DNA from: Streptomyces sp. cg36
Lineage (GTDB): Bacteria; Actinomycetota; Actinomycetes; Streptomycetales; Streptomycetaceae
NCBI RefSeq assembly: GCF_041080675.1
Contig: NZ_CP163520.1
Location: 2,480,001 to 2,544,000, forward strand
DNA: 64,000 nt
Reading direction: 5' to 3'
The position numbers were made by a program, and so were the translations under genes. Under the pieces are notes generated by a model. That model searched no databases and was not told the origin of the DNA. It saw only the letters and a program-made list of their open reading frames with translations. Positions 42,624-51,919 of the stretch are shown one piece after another (positions within the stretch are counted from its first letter, which is position 1; every line of letters starts with the position of its first letter).

Positions 42624-44921
42624 GTGACCGCCCGCCCGCAGAACCCCACCCCCTCCCGGCCCGGCCGATCCAGGGCGCCCGCGGCGCCGGAGGCGACGGC
42701 GAAGCCGCAGCGCGGCGGGAGCGGCGGCGTCCGGGCCGCGCGACCGCTCGCCGCCGAGGACCGCGCCCGGCTGCTCGCCGGGGCCCACCACGACCCGCAC
42801 GCGCTGCTGGGCGCCCACCAGGTGCGCGGCGGCGTCTCCTTCCGCGTGCTGCGCCCGTACGCACGGACCGTGACCGTGCTGGCCGAGGGCCTGCGCGCCG
42901 CGCTGAAGGACGAGGGCGACGGGCTGTTCGCGGGGGTGCTGCCGCTGCCGGAGGTCCCCGCGTACTCCCTGCTCGTCGGCTACGAGGACGGCGAGCTGGC
43001 GACCGAGGACCCCTACCGCTTCCTGCCCGCGCTCGGCGAGCTCGATCTGCACCTGATCGGCGAGGGCCGCCACGAGGAGCTGTGGACGGCGCTGGGCGCG
43101 CGCCCGATGACCCACCAGGGCGTCACCGGCACCCGCTTCACCGTCTGGGCCCCCAACGCCCTCGGCGTCCGGGTCACCGGCGACTTCTGCTACTGGGACG
43201 GCACCGCGTACCCGATGCGCTCGCTCGGCTCCACCGGGGTGTGGGAGCTGTTCCTGCCGGGCGTGGGCGACGGCGCGCTCTACAAGTTCGACATCACCCG
43301 CCCCGACGGCACGCACACCCTGCGGGCCGACCCGATGGCCCGGCGCACCGAGGTGCCGCCCGCCACCGCCTCCATCGTCACCGAGTCGCACCACGAGTGG
43401 CGGGACGAGCTGTGGATGGCGGCGCGCGGCGACCGGCCGGTCCACGAGTCCCCGTTCTCGGTGTACGAGGTGCACCTGCCGTCCTGGCGCCCGCGCCTGA
43501 CGTACCGTCAACTGGCCGAGCAGCTCCCGGCGTACGTCCGCGACCTGGGCTTCACCCATGTGGAGTTCCTGCCGGTGGCCGAGCACCCCTTCGGGGGCTC
43601 CTGGGGCTACCAGGTGACCGGCTTCTACGCCCCCACCGCCCGGATGGGCACCCCGGACGACTTCCGCTTCCTGGTGGACGCGCTGCACCGGGCCGGGATC
43701 GGGGTGATCGTCGACTGGGTGCCCGCGCACTTCCCCAAGGACGACTGGGCGCTGGCCTCCTTCGACGGGCGCACGCTGTACGAGCACGAGGACCCGGCCC
43801 GCTCCGAGCACCCCGACTGGGGCACCCTGGAGTTCGACTACGGCCGCACGGAGGTCCGCAACTTCCTGGTGGCCAACGCCACGTACTGGTGCGAGGAGTT
43901 CCACGTCGACGGGCTGCGGGTGGACGCGGTCGCCTCGATGCTCTACCTGGACTACTCCCGCGAGGAGGGCCAGTGGTCGCCCAACGAGCACGGCGGCCGG
44001 GAGAACCTGGACGCGGTGGCCTTCCTCCAGGAGATGAACGCCACGGTCTACCGCCGCTGCCCCGGCGTGATCACCATCGCCGAGGAGTCCACGGCGTGGG
44101 ACGGCGTGACCCGCGCGACCCACCACGTCGGGCCCGGCGGCTTCGGCGGACTGGGCTTCGGCCTGAAGTGGAACATGGGCTGGATGCACGACTCGCTGGG
44201 CTACGCCGCCCACGAGCCGGTGCACCGCAAGTACCACCACCACGAGATGACGTTCTCGATGGTGTACGCGTACAGCGAGAACTACGTCCTGCCCATCTCC
44301 CACGACGAGGTCGTCCACGGCAAGCGCGCCCTGGTCACCAAGATGCCCGGCGACTGGTGGCAGCAGCGCGCCACCCACCGCGCCTATCTGGGCTTCATGT
44401 GGGCCCACCCCGGCAAGCAACTCCTCTTCATGGGGCAGGAGTTCGCGCAGGGCGCGGAGTGGTCGGAGACCCACGGGCCCGACTGGTGGCTGCTCGACCC
44501 GTCGTACTCGGCCGAGCCCGACCACCGGGGCGTGCGGGACCTGGTCCGCGACCTCAACACCGTCTACCGCGACGCCCCGCCGCTGTGGCAGCGCGACACC
44601 GACCCGGCGGGCTTCGCCTGGATCGCGGGCGACGCGGCGGAGGACAACGTCTTCGCCTTCCTGCGCCACGACGCGGACGGCGCCCCGCTGCTCGCCGTCT
44701 CCCACTTCTCCCCGGTGGTGCGCCACGACTACCGCCTGGGCGTCCCCGACTCCGTCCCCGCCTGGACGGAGGTCCTCAACACGGATGCCGCGCGCTACGG
44801 CGGCGGCGACCTCCGCAACGAGGACGCCCTCAAGCCGGAGACCGTCCCGAGCCACGGGCGGCCCGCCAGCCTGACCCTCACCCTGCCGCCGCTGGCGACG
44901 GTGTGGCTGCGGCCGGCGTGA
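42624..44921 (+). CDS. glgB: 1,4-alpha-glucan branching enzyme
   Basis: 765 residues; GTG with GAGGAGG upstream. Pro/Ala-rich leader of about 40 residues, two CBM48-type N-terminal domains, then the GH13 barrel: nucleophile D434 ([15 protein letters not shown]), acid/base E487 (ITIAEEST) and SHDEVVHGK. It introduces alpha-1,6 branches into the linear glucan made by GlgE. It is the last gene of the cluster and ends 44 bases inside the 3' end of the convergent helicase gene. Confidence 0.97.
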   Translation: MTARPQNPTPSRPGRSRAPAAPEATAKPQRGGSGGVRAARPLAAEDRARLLAGAHHDPHALLGAHQVRGGVSFRVLRPYARTVTVLAEGLRAALKDEGDGLFAGVLPLPEVPAYSLLVGYEDGELATEDPYRFLPALGELDLHLIGEGRHEELWTALGARPMTHQGVTGTRFTVWAPNALGVRVTGDFCYWDGTAYPMRSLGSTGVWELFLPGVGDGALYKFDITRPDGTHTLRADPMARRTEVPPATASIVTESHHEWRDELWMAARGDRPVHESPFSVYEVHLPSWRPRLTYRQLAEQLPAYVRDLGFTHVEFLPVAEHPFGGSWGYQVTGFYAPTARMGTPDDFRFLVDALHRAGIGVIVDWVPAHFPKDDWALASFDGRTLYEHEDPARSEHPDWGTLEFDYGRTEVRNFLVANATYWCEEFHVDGLRVDAVASMLYLDYSREEGQWSPNEHGGRENLDAVAFLQEMNATVYRRCPGVITIAEESTAWDGVTRATHHVGPGGFGGLGFGLKWNMGWMHDSLGYAAHEPVHRKYHHHEMTFSMVYAYSENYVLPISHDEVVHGKRALVTKMPGDWWQQRATHRAYLGFMWAHPGKQLLFMGQEFAQGAEWSETHGPDWWLLDPSYSAEPDHRGVRDLVRDLNTVYRDAPPLWQRDTDPAGFAWIAGDAAEDNVFAFLRHDADGAPLLAVSHFSPVVRHDYRLGVPDSVPAWTEVLNTDAARYGGGDLRNEDALKPETVPSHGRPASLTLTLPPLATVWLRPA

Positions 44922-47181
44922 GCGCGTCCGCCAGCGCGGCCGGGAGCGGCTCCGCGTGCAGCACGCCGAGCCGCTGGGTGGCCCGGGTCAGCGCCACGTA
45001 CAGATCGCTCACCCCGTACCGGGCGGGCTCCACCACCAGGACCGTGTCGAACTCCAATCCCTTGGCCTGACGCGGATCCAGCAGGACCACCGGGCGGGTC
45101 AGATCGGGCTCGCCCGGCGGGACGTCCGGCAGCGCGGTGTGCAGCGCCGGGTGCAGCGCCCGCGGGGCGATCACCGCGAGCCGTCCCGCCTTCGGCGCGT
45201 GCTCCCGCACCGCCCCGGCGACCGCGTCCGCGAGACCCTCCGGCGCCGCCCGGCGCGCCCAGGGCCGCACCCCGGTCGCCCGCACCGAGCTCGGCGGCTC
45301 GAAGGCGGGGTCGACCGCACGGCAGACCCGCGCCGCGACCTCCATGATCTCGGCGGGCGTACGGTAGTTGACCCCGAGCCGCACGTGCTCCCAGCGGTCC
45401 TCGACGTACGGCCGCAGGATCCGCTGCCAGGAGCCGACGCCGGCCGCCTCGGCGGTCTGCGCCGGGTCGCCGACCAGGGTCAGCGAGCGGGTCGGGCAGC
45501 GGCGCATAAGCAGCCGCCAGGCCATCGCGGACAGCTCCTGCGCCTCGTCCACGACGATGTGGCCGAACGCCCAGGTGCGGTCGGCGGCGGCGCGCTCGGC
45601 GGCGCTGCGGTGGTCGGCCTCCTCGTGCCGGTCGGCGAACCGCTCGGCGTCGATGATGTCGTGCGCCGCGAGCACCTCCGACTCCTCGTCCTCGAACTCG
45701 AAGCTCTCCGAGCCCGCCGAGAGGTCCAGCACGCCCTGCGCGTAGGCGATCCGGTCCTGGCGCGCGGCCTCGGCGGCGGCGCGGGCGGCCGAGTCGTCCT
45801 CGCCGAGCAGTTCGGCGGCCTCGTCGAGCAGCGGCACGTCGGCCTCGGTCCACCGGCCGCCGGTGCGCCGGATCAGCTCGGCGTCGGCGTCGTCCAGATG
45901 GACCGGATCGGCCAGGAAGTCGGCGAGGAACTCCTCGGGGGTGAGCGCGGGCCAGAACGCGTCGATGGCGGCGTGCACCTCGCGGCTGGTGGCGATCTCC
46001 TTGCCGAGCTGGGCGAGGTCGTCGGGGCCCAGCAGGTTCTCGCCGCCAACGGGGCCTCCCCCGCTCGAACGAAGTTGAGAGCTTGGGGAAAGGTCGGCGC
46101 CGATCCGCTCCGCCAGCTGCGCGGTGAGCGCGTCGATGACGTGGAAGGCGAAGTGCGGGCGGGCCAGGTTGTGCGGCAGACCGCTCTCCCGGGCGCGCCA
46201 GCGGGCGTCCTCGGCCATGGCCCGGTCCAGGCTGAGCGTGCCGTAGCCCTCGTGGTCGATCTCGACGGCCGTGTGCGGCACGGTCTGCCGGTCGCGGACG
46301 GCCCTGGCGAGCACCTCGGCCATCGCGGGCCGGCCCTTGACCTCGGCGGCGGCCGGGGTGTCGGTGCCCTCGGCCCGTACGCCCGGGAAGAGTTCGCCCA
46401 TGGTGGCCAGCAGCACGCCGGTCTCGCCCAGCGCGGGCAGCACCTCGCCGATGTACCCGAGGAAGGCGGGGTTGGGGCCGACGATCAGCACCGCCCGCCG
46501 GGCCAGCTGCTCGCGGTGCGCGTACAGCAGGTAGGCGGCCCGGTGCAGCGCGACCGCCGTCTTGCCGGTGCCCGGCCCGCCCTCGACGACCAGCACCCCG
46601 CGCCGCGGGGCGCGGATGATCCGGTCCTGCTCGGCCTGGATGGTCCGCACGATGTCGTGCATGCGGCCGGTGCGGGCCGCGTCGAGCGCCGCCAGCAGCA
46701 CCTCGTCGGCGTCCGCGCCCTCGTGGCCGGTGCGGGCCGCGTCGGCGAGGTCGAGCAGTTCGTCGTGGAGCGCGGCGACCTCGCGGCCTTCGAGGGTGAT
46801 GTGACGCCTGCGGCGCAGCCCCATCGGGGTGTGGCCGGTGGCGAGGTAGAAGGGGCGCGCGACATCGGCCCGCCAGTCGACGACCAGCGGGGTGCGCCGC
46901 TCGTCGTCGCGGCGGATTCCGATGCGGCCGATGTGGTGGCTGCTCGCGTCGGAGAAGTCGAGACGGCCGAAGCACAGCCCGTTCTCCCCCGCGTCGTAGG
47001 CGCTGAGCAGCCCGGACTGCTCGGCCACCAGCACATCGCGCTCGAGCCGCGCCTGAAGACCCGTACCGGCCTGCGCGAGCGCGCCGCGCACCGCCGCCTC
47101 GGCCTCGGTACGCAGAACGTCCAGGCGTGCGTAGAGCCCGTCGATGAATTGCTGTTCTTTCCGAATTTCCTCGGTTGACAA
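44878..47181 (-). CDS. HelD/UvrD-like SF1 helicase (RNA polymerase-associated type)
   Basis: 767 residues from a TTG at 47181, selected because AGGAG sits 5 nt upstream; no ATG or GTG fits as well. The N-terminal coiled coil (about 1-80, [21 protein letters not shown]) precedes a split SF1A motor with Walker [10 protein letters not shown] (K207), motif [10 protein letters not shown], and later [19 protein letters not shown] and [12 protein letters not shown]. This is the HelD/HelR plan: proteins that pry stalled RNA polymerase off DNA, some giving rifamycin tolerance. An in-frame palindromic repeat inserts about 11 residues near 365-375 ([12 protein letters not shown]). The 3' end overlaps glgB by 44 bp on the other strand. 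Confidence 0.9.
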   Translation of the reverse strand: MSTEEIRKEQQFIDGLYARLDVLRTEAEAAVRGALAQAGTGLQARLERDVLVAEQSGLLSAYDAGENGLCFGRLDFSDASSHHIGRIGIRRDDERRTPLVVDWRADVARPFYLATGHTPMGLRRRRHITLEGREVAALHDELLDLADAARTGHEGADADEVLLAALDAARTGRMHDIVRTIQAEQDRIIRAPRRGVLVVEGGPGTGKTAVALHRAAYLLYAHREQLARRAVLIVGPNPAFLGYIGEVLPALGETGVLLATMGELFPGVRAEGTDTPAAAEVKGRPAMAEVLARAVRDRQTVPHTAVEIDHEGYGTLSLDRAMAEDARWRARESGLPHNLARPHFAFHVIDALTAQLAERIGADLSPSSQLRSSGGGPVGGENLLGPDDLAQLGKEIATSREVHAAIDAFWPALTPEEFLADFLADPVHLDDADAELIRRTGGRWTEADVPLLDEAAELLGEDDSAARAAAEAARQDRIAYAQGVLDLSAGSESFEFEDEESEVLAAHDIIDAERFADRHEEADHRSAAERAAADRTWAFGHIVVDEAQELSAMAWRLLMRRCPTRSLTLVGDPAQTAEAAGVGSWQRILRPYVEDRWEHVRLGVNYRTPAEIMEVAARVCRAVDPAFEPPSSVRATGVRPWARRAAPEGLADAVAGAVREHAPKAGRLAVIAPRALHPALHTALPDVPPGEPDLTRPVVLLDPRQAKGLEFDTVLVVEPARYGVSDLYVALTRATQRLGVLHAEPLPAALADALTPAAATPSPAAAG
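46058..46088. repeat. Dispersed Streptomyces palindromic repeat inserted in-frame in the helicase gene
   Basis: The segment reads CCCCCGCTCGAAC, GAAGTTGAGA, GCTTGGGG, a form I recall as a short imperfect palindrome scattered in many Streptomyces genomes. Its arms (CCCC..GCTC and GAGC..GGGG type) fold into a hairpin. It is read through as Ser/Gly/Pro residues between the motor subdomains without breaking the frame. Confidence 0.6.
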
Positions 47182-47198
47182 TTCCGCTCCTGACGCGA

Positions 47199-47214
47199 TA
47201 CAGTGCTTTCTGTA
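47199..47214. promoter_or_regulatory. Inverted repeat in the helicase promoter region
   Basis: TACAG/CTGTA (47199-47203 with 47210-47214) lies 18-33 bases upstream of the TTG start on the minus strand, inside the likely leader or promoter of the helicase gene. A CTTCATGAAG palindrome is found about 30 bp further upstream. Confidence 0.3.
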
Positions 47215-47270
47215 AGGGCTTTTCGTGCATTCACCTTCATGAAGACACGAAGAATCCACTATAGACAGCG

Positions 47271-47306
47271 AAAAACCCCGGCCGCAATATCGGACCGGGG
47301 CTTTTT
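47271..47306. terminator. Bidirectional intrinsic terminator after merR-trx
   Basis: CCCCGG/CCGGGG stem (47276-47281 with 47295-47300) flanked by five A on one side and five T on the other, an unusually classical rho-independent shape for this genome. It ends the trx transcript on the minus strand just before the helicase promoter. Confidence 0.75.
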
Positions 47307-47321
47307 GATTTTCCGGGCGCT

Positions 47322-47657
47322 CTAGAGGACGTCTTCGAGCTCCTGCATCAGCCGGCGCTGCGGGCGCGCGCCCACCAGGGACTTCACCGGCTCGCCCGCG
47401 CGGAAGACCATCAGCGTCGGCATCGAGAGCACCCCGTATCTGAGGGTCGTCTCCGGGTCCCGGTCCACGTCCAGCTGGACCACCTTGAGCCGCTCGCCCT
47501 CCTCGGCCGCGATCCGGCTCAGCACCGGCGCCAGCTGACGGCACGGGCCGCACCACTCGGCGGTGAACTCCACCAGCACCGGCAGCTCCGCCGCCAGCAC
47601 CTCCGCCTCGAAGGTCGCGTCCGTCACCACGTCCACGCCCGCCGCTCGTACCGTCAT
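47322..47657 (-). CDS. trxA: Thioredoxin
   Basis: 111 residues from MTVRAAG. Thioredoxin fold with active site WCGPC (C36, C39) and the cis-Pro segment SMPTLMVF. It reduces disulfides in the cytoplasm using thioredoxin reductase (not encoded here). The start overlaps the stop of the merR gene by 4 bases (ATGA), so the regulator and its likely target are one operon. The symbol marks the family only; the genome surely has other thioredoxins. Confidence 0.95.
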   Translation of the reverse strand: MTVRAAGVDVVTDATFEAEVLAAELPVLVEFTAEWCGPCRQLAPVLSRIAAEEGERLKVVQLDVDRDPETTLRYGVLSMPTLMVFRAGEPVKSLVGARPQRRLMQELEDVL

Positions 47658-48085
47658 GCCAACCCCTCCGTCACACCCGTCAGTTCGCACCCGGGGACCC
47701 CGGGCACCAGCGAACCGGCCTCCAGCTCCGCGCGCGCCGTCTCCGCCCGGGCCAGCTGCGCGCCGACCTGGTCGCGCACCGACTGGAGCTGGCCGATCAG
47801 GCCGTCCAGCTCCGCCAGCTTGCGGCGGTACACGGCGAGCGAGGCCGGGCAGGTGTCCCCGGCCTCGTGACCGGCCCGCAGGCACTCCACGAACGGCCGG
47901 GTCTCCTCCAGCTCGAACCCGAAGTCCTGGAGCGTCCGGATCTGCCGGAGCAGCCGGAGGTCGTCCTCGTCGTACGTGCGGTACCCGTTCTCCGAGCGGC
48001 GCGCGGTCAGCAGACCGCGCGACTCGTAGTAGCGCAGCGCGCGAGTGGTGGTGCCCGCCCGCGCGGCCAGTTCGCCGATTCGCAT
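47654..48085 (-). CDS. MerR-family transcriptional regulator of trx
   Basis: 143 residues. N-terminal winged HTH (MRIGELAARAGTTTRALRYYESRGLL), then the dimerisation coiled coil. Cysteines lie in VECLRAGHEAGDTC and near the C-terminus (PGCEL), so thiol or metal sensing is plausible given the co-encoded thioredoxin (inference). It probably autoregulates from the inverted repeat at 48100-48119, only 15 bp upstream of the start, which implies a very short or leaderless transcript. Confidence 0.92.
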   Translation of the reverse strand: MRIGELAARAGTTTRALRYYESRGLLTARRSENGYRTYDEDDLRLLRQIRTLQDFGFELEETRPFVECLRAGHEAGDTCPASLAVYRRKLAELDGLIGQLQSVRDQVGAQLARAETARAELEAGSLVPGVPGCELTGVTEGLA

Positions 48086-48099
48086 GGGTTGACGGTAAT

Positions 48100-48119
48100 C
48101 CTTGACGCCGAGGTCAAGG
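48100..48119 (-). promoter_or_regulatory. MerR-type operator/promoter of merR-trx
   Basis: CCTTGAC/GTCAAGG (48100-48106 with 48113-48119, 6-bp centre) contains a TTGACC -35-like element on the minus strand. The dyad over the core promoter is what MerR proteins bind. No sharp -10 could be defined. Confidence 0.5.
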
Positions 48120-48142
48120 CAAGGGCCACCCGCGGCCCGGCC

Positions 48143-49084
48143 TCACCCCGCCCGGACCTCGTCCACCGTCCGCGACCAGTCGTCGCCCCCGTGGCCCTTC
48201 GCCAGGGAGCGGCCGGCGATCGCCCGTACCGCCTCCAGTACCGAGACGTCGAGGCCGCGCGCCCGCGCCAGGTGCAGGATGTGGTCCAGGTTCGCCGTCT
48301 CCATCGTCAGATTGCCCAGCACCCCGGGGTGCTCCCCCGCGTCCACGTGCCCGGCCATCGCCCCCGCCAGCGGCGGCAGGATCGAGGAGATCGTGTCCAG
48401 ATGGGGTGCGAGCTCGGCCGCCTTCACCCCTTCCGCGCCCGCCAGCGCGAACGCGTGGATCAGCCCCGACATCGCGGTGAAGAAGAAGTCCAGCATCGCC
48501 AGGTCGTACACCGCCGCGGTCCCCGGGTCCTCGCCCAGGAACACCGCCCGGCCGCCGAGCGCCCCGAGCACGCCCTCGTGCGCCGAGAACACCGCCCGGT
48601 CACCGCTGTAGAGCACCAGCGCCTCGGGCGTCCCGACCACGGTGGTCGGGACCAGCACCGAACCGTCCAGGTAGGAGATGCCGTGCCCGGCAGCCCACGC
48701 GGCGGCCGTCCGCGAGCGCTCGGGGGTGTCCGAGGTGAGGTTCACCAGGACCCGGCCGCCGTCGAAGGCCCCGGCCTCCGCGAGCGGCCCGAGGACCGCC
48801 TCGGCCGCGTCGTAGTCCACCAGCGAGACCACCGTCAGGTCGCTCGCGCGGACCGCCTCCTCGGCGCTCGCGGCGAGGGCCGCGCCCCGCGCCACGAGCT
48901 CGTCCGCGCGCCCGGCGCTGCGGTTCCAGACGGTGGCCGGATGCCCGGCCGCCAGGAACGCGCCGGCCAGCGCGCGCCCCATGTTGCCGAGCCCGAGAAC
49001 CGTCACGGAAGTGGCGGAAGAAGGAGTGGCGGGGGAAGGAACGGAAGGAACGGAAGAAGTGGAGGAGGAAGTCGTATGCGTCAT
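48143..49084 (-). CDS. NAD(P)-dependent oxidoreductase, imine-reductase-like
   Basis: 313 residues from MTHTTSS. A Ser/Thr/Pro-rich head (about 25 residues, low complexity) precedes a Rossmann fold (VTVLGLGNMGRALAGAFL; NRS after strand 2 suggests NADPH). The C-terminal helical domain is that of the 6-phosphogluconate dehydrogenase/imine-reductase group: DGSVLVPTTVVGTPEALVLYSG, DLAMLDFFFTAMSGLIHAFAL with the Asp that many imine reductases use. The substrate is unknown; imine or beta-hydroxyacid reduction are the two likely chemistries. No neighbouring biosynthetic genes are evident. Confidence 0.8.
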   Translation of the reverse strand: MTHTTSSSTSSVPSVPSPATPSSATSVTVLGLGNMGRALAGAFLAAGHPATVWNRSAGRADELVARGAALAASAEEAVRASDLTVVSLVDYDAAEAVLGPLAEAGAFDGGRVLVNLTSDTPERSRTAAAWAAGHGISYLDGSVLVPTTVVGTPEALVLYSGDRAVFSAHEGVLGALGGRAVFLGEDPGTAAVYDLAMLDFFFTAMSGLIHAFALAGAEGVKAAELAPHLDTISSILPPLAGAMAGHVDAGEHPGVLGNLTMETANLDHILHLARARGLDVSVLEAVRAIAGRSLAKGHGGDDWSRTVDEVRAG

Positions 49085-49190
49085 GGGGTGATCCTTCGTC
49101 GCCCTCCAACTCCCCACAAGTACGGACCTTTTTGTCAGATACCCACCCCCGGGTAAGCATGCAGCTCAGCCCGCTCCCCGCTCCCCTGCC

Positions 49191-49706
49191 TCACTCCGGC
49201 GGCAGCAGCGGCTTTCCGCTCACCGGCGAGGACAGCACGATCGACGTCGTCGTGCGCCCCAGCACCGAGACCTGCGACAGGACCTCCTCCAGATGGACCG
49301 TGTCCGTCACCGCCACCTTGATGATCCAGCAGTCCTCCCCCACCACGTGGTGCACCTCCCGGACCTCCTCGCGCTCCATCAGCTCCAGGGTCCTCGGATG
49401 CTTGAGGGTGTAGCCGCCGTGCGGGTTGACCCGGATGAACGCCTGGATGCCGTAGCCCAGTCGGGCCGCGTCGACCCGTGCCCCGTACCCCGTGACCACC
49501 CCGCCCGCCTCCAGGCGCCGCAGCCGTTCGGTGACCGCCGCCGGGCTCAGCCGTACCCGCCGGCCCAGCTCGCTCAGCTTGATCCGGCCCTCCGCCTGGA
49601 CCAGTGCGAGGAGCTGCCGGTCCACCTGGTCGAAGGCCGCTGAGGAATCGTGGGCCGAAGCCCGTGAACTCCGTGGTTCCTTCGGTACGGCCGCCAGTTC
49701 TCCCAT
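49191..49706 (-). CDS. Lrp/AsnC-family transcriptional regulator
   Basis: 171 residues from MGELAAV with GAAGGGGG upstream. A variable N-terminus (about 30 residues) precedes the HTH (DQVDRQLLALVQAEGRIKLS, LSPAAVTERLRRLE) and the RAM ligand-binding domain (VHHVVGEDCWIIKVAV). It likely binds the 44-bp gap to the divergent epimerase gene and senses an amino acid or related metabolite (family knowledge). Confidence 0.93.
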   Translation of the reverse strand: MGELAAVPKEPRSSRASAHDSSAAFDQVDRQLLALVQAEGRIKLSELGRRVRLSPAAVTERLRRLEAGGVVTGYGARVDAARLGYGIQAFIRVNPHGGYTLKHPRTLELMEREEVREVHHVVGEDCWIIKVAVTDTVHLEEVLSQVSVLGRTTTSIVLSSPVSGKPLLPPE

Positions 49707-49750
49707 GTTTCCCCCTTCATGATCCCGGCCGTCAACGTAACACTGTGTGC

Positions 49751-50674
49751 ATGACATTCACCCCGTCCCCCACCCCCCGGAACGTGCTGGTCATCGGCGG
49801 CAACCGCTACTTCGGCAAGCGGCTGATCACCCGTCTCGTCACCGCCGGTGACCGCGTCACCGTGCTGAACCGGGGGTCCGCGCCACCACCGCCCGGCGTC
49901 GAGCACCTCGTCGCCGACCGCGACGACGGGGCGGCCCTCGAAGCCGCCCTCGGGGAGCGGACGTTCGACGTCGTCTTCGACCAGGTCTGCTACACCCCGC
50001 GCCAGGCCGCCACCGCCCGCCGCGTCTTCGCCCGCCGCACCCGCCGCTATGTGATGACGTCGACGGTCGAGGTGTACGAGTACGAGGACGCGGCCGAGCC
50101 GGTCGCCGAGTCCGCCGTCGACCCGCTCACGGTCGCCGTCGACCTCGAACTCCCCTGGCAGGACGGCGAGTTCGCGGCACGGCACTACGGCGAGGGCAAG
50201 CGGCAGGCCGAGGCGGTGTTCGCGGCCGGGGGCGACTTCCCGTACGTCGGGGTGCGCGTCGCCCATGTCCTCGGCGGCGCCGACGACTTCACCGGACGCC
50301 TCGCCCACTACGCGGACCGGCTGCGCGCCGGTGAGCCGATCGCGGTGCCCGCCCCCAACCGCCCCGCCACCTACATCGGCGTCGACGAGATCGCCGACTT
50401 CCTCTTCTGGACCGGCGGGCAGGACTTCACCGGGCCGGTGAACGCCGCCGCGCACGGCCCGCTCACCACCGAGGACATCGTGGCCGCGATCGGCGCCGGG
50501 CCCGCCCGCTACCGGACCGTGGAGGTCGGGGAGGTCTCCCCGTTCTCCTTCCGCCGCTCCTACGGCATGGACAGCACCCGCGCCGAACGGCTCGGGTTCG
50601 CCTTCTCGCACACCCGCGACTGGCTCGACGACGCCGTGGCGCAGACGCTCCCGGCCACCGAGGGGGACAACTGA
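49751..50674 (+). CDS. NAD-dependent epimerase/dehydratase-like protein
   Basis: 307 residues from the ATG at 49751. Atypical short-chain dehydrogenase: glycine motif VLVIGGNRYFGKRL, VLNRGS after strand 2, and a C-terminal part with PATYIGVDEIADFLFW. The YxxxK-like pair appears as HYGEGKRQAE. No Shine-Dalgarno precedes the start; a TAACACT element ends 6 bases before the ATG, suggesting a leaderless mRNA. It forms an operon with the aldo/keto reductase gene (1-base gap). Substrate unknown; a nucleotide sugar or isoflavone-reductase-like role is possible. Confidence 0.85.
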   Translation: MTFTPSPTPRNVLVIGGNRYFGKRLITRLVTAGDRVTVLNRGSAPPPPGVEHLVADRDDGAALEAALGERTFDVVFDQVCYTPRQAATARRVFARRTRRYVMTSTVEVYEYEDAAEPVAESAVDPLTVAVDLELPWQDGEFAARHYGEGKRQAEAVFAAGGDFPYVGVRVAHVLGGADDFTGRLAHYADRLRAGEPIAVPAPNRPATYIGVDEIADFLFWTGGQDFTGPVNAAAHGPLTTEDIVAAIGAGPARYRTVEVGEVSPFSFRRSYGMDSTRAERLGFAFSHTRDWLDDAVAQTLPATEGDN

Positions 50675-50675
50675 C

Positions 50676-51557
50676 ATGCGGTACCGCGCACTTGGCGACG
50701 TCCGGGTCGGCGCCATCGGATACGGCGCCATGCCGCTGTCCATCGAGGGGCGGCCCGACGGGCCCCGCGCCCTCGCCACCGTCCACGCCGCCCTCGACGC
50801 GGGGGTGACACTGCTCGACACGGCCGACTCGTACTACGCCCCCGGCGGCGAGCCCGGCCACAACGAACTCCTGCTCGCCCGCGCGCTCGCCCGCTACGGC
50901 GGCCCCACCGACCACGTCCTGGTCGCCACCAAGGGCGGGCGCGGGCGCACCCAGGACGGCGACTGGAGCGTCGACGGGCGGCCGGAGCACCTCAAGCGCG
51001 CCGCGAAGGAGTCGCTGCGAAGGCTCGGCACCGAGGCGATCGGCCTCTACCAGCTGCACAAGCCGGACCCGGCCGTGCCGTACGCGGAGTCGCTGGGCGC
51101 GCTGCGCGAGCTGCTCGACGACGGCACCGTCCGCCTCGCCGGGATCTCCAACGCCGGTGCCGGGCAGATCCGGCAGGCCCGGGAGGTCCTGGGCGACCGG
51201 CTCGTCTCGGTGCAGAACCGCTACTCGCCCGCCGTGCGGGACGCGGAGGCCGAAGCCGCGCTGCGGCTGACCGGGGAGCTGGGGCTGGCGTTCCTGCCGT
51301 GGAGTCCGCTCGGCGGCATCTCCCGCAGCTCGCTCGACGGCGCCTCGGCCGTGGCCGCCGATCCCGCGTACGCGGCCTTCCACCAGGTGGCGCGGGCGCG
51401 CGGGGTCAGTCCGCAGCGGATCGCGCTGGCCTGGCTGCTGGCGCTCGGGCCGCACGTCGTGCCCATACCGGGCGGCAGCCGCCCCGAGTCCGTACGGGAC
51501 TCGGCGGCGGCGGCCGATCTGGTCCTCACCGAGCAGGAGCGGGCGCTGCTGCCGTGA
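50676..51557 (+). CDS. Aldo/keto reductase
   Basis: 293 residues. TIM-barrel NADPH-dependent reductase with the tetrad D48, Y53, K86 and H128 (LLDTADSYY, ATKGG, YQLHKPDP) and the NADPH-binding end IPGGSRPESVRDS. It is translated right after the epimerase-like gene; the two probably act in the same unknown carbonyl pathway under control of the divergent Lrp regulator. Confidence 0.92.
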   Translation: MRYRALGDVRVGAIGYGAMPLSIEGRPDGPRALATVHAALDAGVTLLDTADSYYAPGGEPGHNELLLARALARYGGPTDHVLVATKGGRGRTQDGDWSVDGRPEHLKRAAKESLRRLGTEAIGLYQLHKPDPAVPYAESLGALRELLDDGTVRLAGISNAGAGQIRQAREVLGDRLVSVQNRYSPAVRDAEAEAALRLTGELGLAFLPWSPLGGISRSSLDGASAVAADPAYAAFHQVARARGVSPQRIALAWLLALGPHVVPIPGGSRPESVRDSAAAADLVLTEQERALLP

Positions 51558-51569
51558 GGGGCGCGGGCG

Positions 51570-51905
51570 TCAGCCGGTGCGCCGGCGGCGGAACCTGCGC
51601 ACGATCAGCCAGATCACCAAGGCGATGAAGGCCACGAAGAGCAGGAAGATCACCAGCAGGAAGATGCCCAGCTTCTTGAGGAAGCTCTTCTTTTTCTTCT
51701 TCTTGGGCTTGGCCAGCGTCACATGGGAGGCATGGCCGGACGTCCGGTGCGCCGCCGCCGGTGCGGCGGCGGGGGCCGGGGCGTCCGAGGCGGGCTGCGC
51801 CGCCACCGTGCGCACCACCGCGCTCGGCGCGGCCTCGGCAGCCGCCGGGGCCACCAGGGCGGTGCCCAGGAGCAGGGCGAGTACCACTGCGAACTTCTTG
51901 CTCAT
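51570..51905 (-). CDS. Small membrane protein with signal-like N-terminus, unknown function
   Basis: 111 residues from the ATG at 51905; a GTG at 51923 that overlaps the upstream stop (GTGA) would add 6 residues. Signal peptide-like N-terminus (KKFAVVLALLLGTALVAPAAA), an Ala/Pro/His linker, a KKKKKK run, then a strong C-terminal membrane helix (LGIFLLVIFLLFVAFIALVIWLIV) ending in basic residues. No family recognised. It is probably co-transcribed with the DUF2127-like gene. Confidence 0.7.
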   Translation of the reverse strand: MSKKFAVVLALLLGTALVAPAAAEAAPSAVVRTVAAQPASDAPAPAAAPAAAHRTSGHASHVTLAKPKKKKKKSFLKKLGIFLLVIFLLFVAFIALVIWLIVRRFRRRRTG

Positions 51906-51919
51906 CGTTCCGGTTCCCT

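Noticed and set aside
46058..46088. Frameshift or sequencing error in the helicase gene
   Set aside because: The segment keeps the reading frame and matches the form of a dispersed palindromic repeat, so an in-frame insertion explains it better.
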